This document shows positions 5,666 through 8,120 of a stretch of 8,120 nucleotides of DNA, in pieces (within the stretch, counting starts at the first letter, position 1; each line of letters begins with the position of its first letter). A program made the translations under genes and the position numbers. The DNA is from an uncultured bacterium. GTDB taxonomy: Bacteria > Bacillota > Clostridia > Oscillospirales > Acutalibacteraceae. Where the stretch lies: contig CAJMOI010000084.1 in assembly GCA_905215105.1 (NCBI GenBank), positions 1-8,120 on the forward strand. Direction: 5' to 3'. The notes beneath the pieces were generated by a model. It did no database searches. It was not told the DNA's origin and was given only the letters and a program-made list of their open reading frames with translations.

Positions 5666-5977
5666 GTGGCAGTCAAGGAAAAAATCAGAATTCGCATCAA
5701 GGGGTACGATCATCAGCTGGTGGACCAGTCCGCCGAGAAGATCGTCGCAACCGCAAAGCGCACCGGCGCTCGTGTATCCGGCCCTGTGCCGCTGCCCACC
5801 GAGAAGCAGATCGTTACGATCCTTCGCGCTGTGCACAAGGACAAGGATAGCCGTGAGCAGTTCGAAATGCGCACCCACAAGAGACTGATCGACATTCTGC
5901 GGCCCTCCAACAAGACCGTTGAGTCTTTGATGGGCCTGGAACTCCCCGCTGGCGTTGAGATCGAGATCAAGCTGTAA
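5666..5977 (+). CDS. rpsJ: 30S ribosomal protein S10 (NusE)
   Basis: A 103-aa protein, the usual length. S10 binds the head of the 30S subunit and, as NusE, also takes part in transcription antitermination with NusB. The N-terminal strand KEKIRIRIKGYDHQLVDQSA (residues 4-23) is conserved. The extended ribosome-buried loop runs about residues 38-72, including GPVPLPTEKQ and FEMRTHKRLIDI. The C-terminal strand GVEIEIKL completes the fold. The GTG at 5666 is preferred over ATG at 5660 because of SD spacing. This is the first gene of the S10 operon; rplC starts 83 nt downstream. No tuf or fusA gene lies directly upstream. Arginine codons are mostly CGC/CGT/AGA, typical of highly expressed genes here. 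Confidence 0.97.
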   Translation: MAVKEKIRIRIKGYDHQLVDQSAEKIVATAKRTGARVSGPVPLPTEKQIVTILRAVHKDKDSREQFEMRTHKRLIDILRPSNKTVESLMGLELPAGVEIEIKL

Positions 5978-5990
5978 GGCCTGCTTCTCA

Positions 5991-6033
5991 ACCAACCGGA
6001 CGGTCGGGGTCACGTTGGTCCGAAAGGATCAAC
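5991..6033 (+). promoter_or_regulatory. rpsJ-rplC intergenic hairpin with GAAA tetraloop
   Basis: GTTGGTCC (6014-6021) pairs with GGATCAAC (6026-6033) across a GAAA loop, giving 8 bp with one G-U. ACCAAC at 5991-5996 offers an alternative partner for GTTGGT. The hairpin ends 13 nt before the rplC SD (6047-6053). It may be a processing, stability or translation-control element; the role is inferred. Confidence 0.45.
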
Positions 6034-6060
6034 CAATAACCTGCACAGGAGGTATATTTC

Positions 6061-6693
6061 ATGCAAAAAGGAATCATCGGCAAGAAGATCGGCATGACGC
6101 AGATCTTTGATGAGACGGGCAAAGTCATTCCCGTAACGGTTCTGGAAGCCGGCCCCTGCGTCGTTTCCCAGAAGAAGACCGTTGAAAATGACGGTTATGC
6201 AGCCATCCAGGTAGGCTTCGGCGACCTGAAGGCCCACCGCGTGAACAAGCCCATGAAGGGCCATTTCGCAAAGGGCAATGTGGCTCCCAAGAGAACTCTC
6301 CGCGAATTCCGCCTGGAGAATACCGACGCTTACAACGTAGGCGACCTGATCAAGGCCGACATCTTTGCAGTGGGCGACAAGGTCGATGTGACCGGCACCA
6401 GCAAAGGTAAGGGCTATGCCGGCGCAATCAAGCGCTGGGGTCTGCACCGCCTGAAGGAAACCCATGGTACCGGCCCTGTGGCCCGCCATGCTGGCTCCAA
6501 CGGCCCCATTTCCGATCCTTCCCGCGTGTTCAAGGGCAAGAGACTGCCCGGCCACATGGGTGCGGAGCAGGTGACTGTTCAGAACCTGATGGTAGCCAAA
6601 ATTGACGCTGAGAACAATCTGATCGCTGTGAAAGGCGCCGTACCCGGCCCCAACGGCGGTATCGTGGTTATCCGCGACAGCGTGAAAGCGTAA
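6061..6693 (+). CDS. rplC: 50S ribosomal protein L3
   Basis: A 210-aa protein of normal length that nucleates 50S assembly and reaches toward the peptidyl transferase centre. The N-terminus MQKGIIGKKIGMTQIFDETG is diagnostic. The internal extension (about residues 112-165) contains SKGKGYAGAIKRWG, HGTGPVARHAGSNGP and DPSRVFKGKRLPGHMG, and the C-terminal barrel ends in VKGAVPGPNGGIVVI. At the place where E. coli L3 carries Gln150, the residue methylated by PrmB, this protein appears to have Ser151, as in Firmicutes-type L3, so that modification is not expected. The ATG at 6061 follows AGGAGGT (6047-6053) by 7 nt. It lies between rpsJ and rplD in the S10 operon. An intergenic hairpin lies upstream. 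Confidence 0.97.
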   Translation: MQKGIIGKKIGMTQIFDETGKVIPVTVLEAGPCVVSQKKTVENDGYAAIQVGFGDLKAHRVNKPMKGHFAKGNVAPKRTLREFRLENTDAYNVGDLIKADIFAVGDKVDVTGTSKGKGYAGAIKRWGLHRLKETHGTGPVARHAGSNGPISDPSRVFKGKRLPGHMGAEQVTVQNLMVAKIDAENNLIAVKGAVPGPNGGIVVIRDSVKA

Positions 6694-6710
6694 GGGAAGG
6701 AGGAACAAAC

Positions 6711-7334
6711 ATGCCTACAATCGCAGTTGTTGATATGGCTGGCAAGGAGATCGAGAAGATCGAGCTGAATGAAGCCGTATTCGGAATTGAACCCAACGTT
6801 GCAGTGATGCACGACGTGGTGAAGAACATTCTGGCCAATCGCCGTCAGGGCACCCAGAGCGCTCTGACCCGTGCAGAAGTTTCCGGCGGCGGCAAGAAGC
6901 CCTGGAGACAGAAGGGCACCGGCCACGCTCGTCAGGGCAGCACCCGTGCTCCCCAGTGGACTCACGGCGGTATCGTTTTTGCCCCGAAGCCCCGCTGCTA
7001 TCGTTATACACTGAACAAGAAGGTCCGCCGCCTGGCTATGCTGAGCGCACTCTCCAGCAAAGTTGCTGACAACCAGATGGTCGTCATCGACAACATTGCT
7101 ACCGAAGAGTACAAGACCAAGAATATTGCGGCTATGCTGAAAGCCGTCGGCGCTGAGAAGAAGGCCCTCATCGTTCTGCCCGAGCTGGACAAGAAGGTCA
7201 TCGCTTCCGCCGCCAACATCCCCGGCGTCAAGACCGCCCAGGTGAACACCCTGAATGTCTACGACATCCTCAACGCCGATATGTTCATCGTCGCCAAGGG
7301 TGCTGTTTCCAAGATCGAGGAGGTATACGCATAA
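6711..7334 (+). CDS. rplD: 50S ribosomal protein L4
   Basis: A 207-aa protein of normal length. L4 binds 23S rRNA, and its long loop lines the narrow part of the nascent peptide tunnel. In gamma-proteobacteria it is also the autogenous repressor of the S10 operon. The tunnel loop is visible at about residues 59-87, beginning GGGKKPWRQKGTGHARQGS; changes here give macrolide resistance in other bacteria, but the sequence looks wild type. The globular domain continues to NADMFIVAKGAVSKIEEVYA. The ATG at 6711 follows AAGGAGG (6697-6703) by 7 nt, 17 nt after the rplC stop. The stop TAA shares its last A with the rplW ATG. If the leader upstream of rpsJ is L4-controlled, this is the effector, but that is inference. 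Confidence 0.97.
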   Translation: MPTIAVVDMAGKEIEKIELNEAVFGIEPNVAVMHDVVKNILANRRQGTQSALTRAEVSGGGKKPWRQKGTGHARQGSTRAPQWTHGGIVFAPKPRCYRYTLNKKVRRLAMLSALSSKVADNQMVVIDNIATEEYKTKNIAAMLKAVGAEKKALIVLPELDKKVIASAANIPGVKTAQVNTLNVYDILNADMFIVAKGAVSKIEEVYA

Positions 7335-7624
7335 TGGTTGCACAGGATATCGTAATCCGCCCGGTCATTACCGAAAAGTCCATGGCTGGCATGGGCATGA
7401 AGAAGTACACCTTCGAAGTTGCCCCCAAGGCCGGCAAGATTGAGATTGCCAGAGCAGTTGAAGAGCTGTTCGGCGTGAAGGTGAAGAAGGTCAACACCCT
7501 TCACGTGAGAGGCCATCTGCGCCGTCAGGGCCGTTTCCAGGGCTACACCAAATCCTGGAAGAAGGCTATCGTTACCCTGACCGACGACAGCAAGACCATT
7601 GAATTCTTCGAGGGCATCCTGTAA
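7334..7624 (+). CDS. rplW: 50S ribosomal protein L23
   Basis: A 96-aa protein of normal length located at the tunnel exit, where it docks trigger factor and SRP. The motif IVIRPVITEKS (residues 6-16) is diagnostic. It is followed by YTFEVAPKAGKIEIARAVEE (25-44) and the basic beta-hairpin extension VKVKKVNTLHVRGHLRRQGR (about 48-67), then YTKSWKKAIVTL. Its ATG overlaps the rplD stop by one base (TAATG), and its SD, AGGAGGT (7318-7324), lies inside rplD. Translation of the two is therefore probably coupled. A perfect inverted repeat spans its stop codon. Confidence 0.97.
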   Translation: MVAQDIVIRPVITEKSMAGMGMKKYTFEVAPKAGKIEIARAVEELFGVKVKKVNTLHVRGHLRRQGRFQGYTKSWKKAIVTLTDDSKTIEFFEGIL

Positions 7625-7683
7625 GAGATTCTTACACCGCCCGAGCCCAAGAGGCAGATATGGGAAGGAGTGGCAATCTTCCC
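7621..7683 (+). repeat. Two small inverted repeats in the rplW-rplB gap
   Basis: GTAAGA (7621-7626) and TCTTAC (7630-7635) form a 6-bp stem over the rplW stop codon. GGGAAG (7662-7667) and CTTCCC (7678-7683) form a second 6-bp stem with a 10-nt loop. Neither is followed by a T-run, so they are not terminators. Confidence 0.4.
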
Positions 7684-7713
7684 GCAAAGCCAACATGAGG
7701 AGTGTGAAACCGA

Positions 7714-8120
7714 ATGCCAATCATTAACTATAAGCCGACGACCCCGGCACGGCGGAATATGTCCGTTACCGATTATTCCTCCCTGTCCAAGGTAGCGCCG
7801 GAGAAGAGCCTGCTGGCTCCTATGAAGCATCGTTCCGGCCGTAACAGCTACGGCCGCATCACCGTCCGCCACAGAGGCGGCGGAAACCGCACCAAGTACC
7901 GCATCATCGACTTCAAGCGTCAGAAGCACGACGTTGAGGCTACCGTGCTCACCATCGAGTACGATCCCAACCGTTCCGCTTTCATCGCTCTGGTGCAGTA
8001 TGAGGACGGCGAGAAGAGATATATCATCGCCCCCAACGGCCTGAAGGTCGGCGACAAGATCGTTTCCGGCGCTGAGGCTGACATTAAGCCCGGCAACGCC
8101 CTGCCCCTGTCCGCAATCCC
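7714..8120 (+). CDS. rplB: 50S ribosomal protein L2 (3' end beyond window)
   Basis: The first 135 residues of a protein that is normally about 275 aa; the frame is open to the right edge. L2 is a primary 23S rRNA-binding protein needed for subunit joining and peptidyl transferase activity. Recognisable parts are the N-terminus MPIINYKPTTPARRNMSVTD and the RNA-binding block GRNSYGRITVRHRGGG (residues 42-57), followed by KYRIIDFKRQKHDV and the strand ATVLTIEYDPNRSAFIALV. After the triple glycine most bacteria have His-Lys; here it is Asn-Arg. The ATG at 7714 is preceded by AGGAG (7698-7702) with 11 nt spacing, longer than for the other genes. It is the fifth gene of the S10 operon. Two CGG arginine codons cluster at the very start, unlike the rest of the gene. 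Confidence 0.95.
   Translation, partial: MPIINYKPTTPARRNMSVTDYSSLSKVAPEKSLLAPMKHRSGRNSYGRITVRHRGGGNRTKYRIIDFKRQKHDVEATVLTIEYDPNRSAFIALVQYEDGEKRYIIAPNGLKVGDKIVSGAEADIKPGNALPLSAI

Noticed and set aside
6579..7343. 254-aa minus-strand open frame opposite rplC/rplD
   Set aside because: It is a shadow of the ribosomal genes; no SD or family motif.

Overview
The window is a stretch of chromosome from a Gram-positive, low-to-mid GC anaerobe. A clostridial lineage, probably Oscillospiraceae/Ruminococcaceae-like, fits best. The support is the short clostridial-type flavodoxin beside a DUF3793 gene, a Firmicutes-type S10 ribosomal operon, strong AAGGAGG-like Shine-Dalgarno (SD) sites, frequent GTG/TTG starts, and a lipoprotein rather than outer-membrane features. 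The exact genus cannot be read from the sequence alone.

Layout. (1) Positions 3-910: the 3' part of a DUF3793 gene, then a 140-aa flavodoxin on the same strand. (2) Positions 946-1605: a monocistronic SLOG/DUF1273 gene with its own extended -10 promoter and an intrinsic terminator that overlaps its stop codon. (3) Positions 1607-4327: a second transcription unit carrying lepA (elongation factor 4, TTG start) and a HAD-family hydrolase, closed by a strong hairpin terminator. (4) Positions 4355-4987, minus strand: an uncharacterised lipoprotein gene convergent to the HAD gene, sharing that terminator and preceded by a possible 10-residue leader peptide. (5) Positions 5040-5665: a long non-coding region with the strong promoter of the S10 operon and a roughly 340-nt structured leader holding several hairpins followed by T-runs. 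(6) Positions 5666-8120: rpsJ, rplC, rplD, rplW and the start of rplB in the canonical S10-operon order. The operon runs off the right edge.

How the genes fit together. Flavodoxin is a redox carrier used by clostridia, often in place of ferredoxin under low iron. LepA and the S10 operon both belong to the translation machinery but sit in separate transcription units. The three clear plus-strand promoters (SLOG, lepA, S10) share one architecture: TTGCC at -35, a 17-18 bp spacer, and a TGn extended -10. The ribosomal genes use CGC/CGT/AGA arginine codons, while the neighbouring genes favour CGG, as expected for very highly expressed genes.

No mobile element, CRISPR array, tRNA or rRNA gene was seen. 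The window is mostly ordinary core genome. The most interesting parts are the regulatory RNA candidates: the S10 leader with mutually exclusive pairings, the rpsJ-rplC intergenic hairpin, and the short leader ORF before the lipoprotein.
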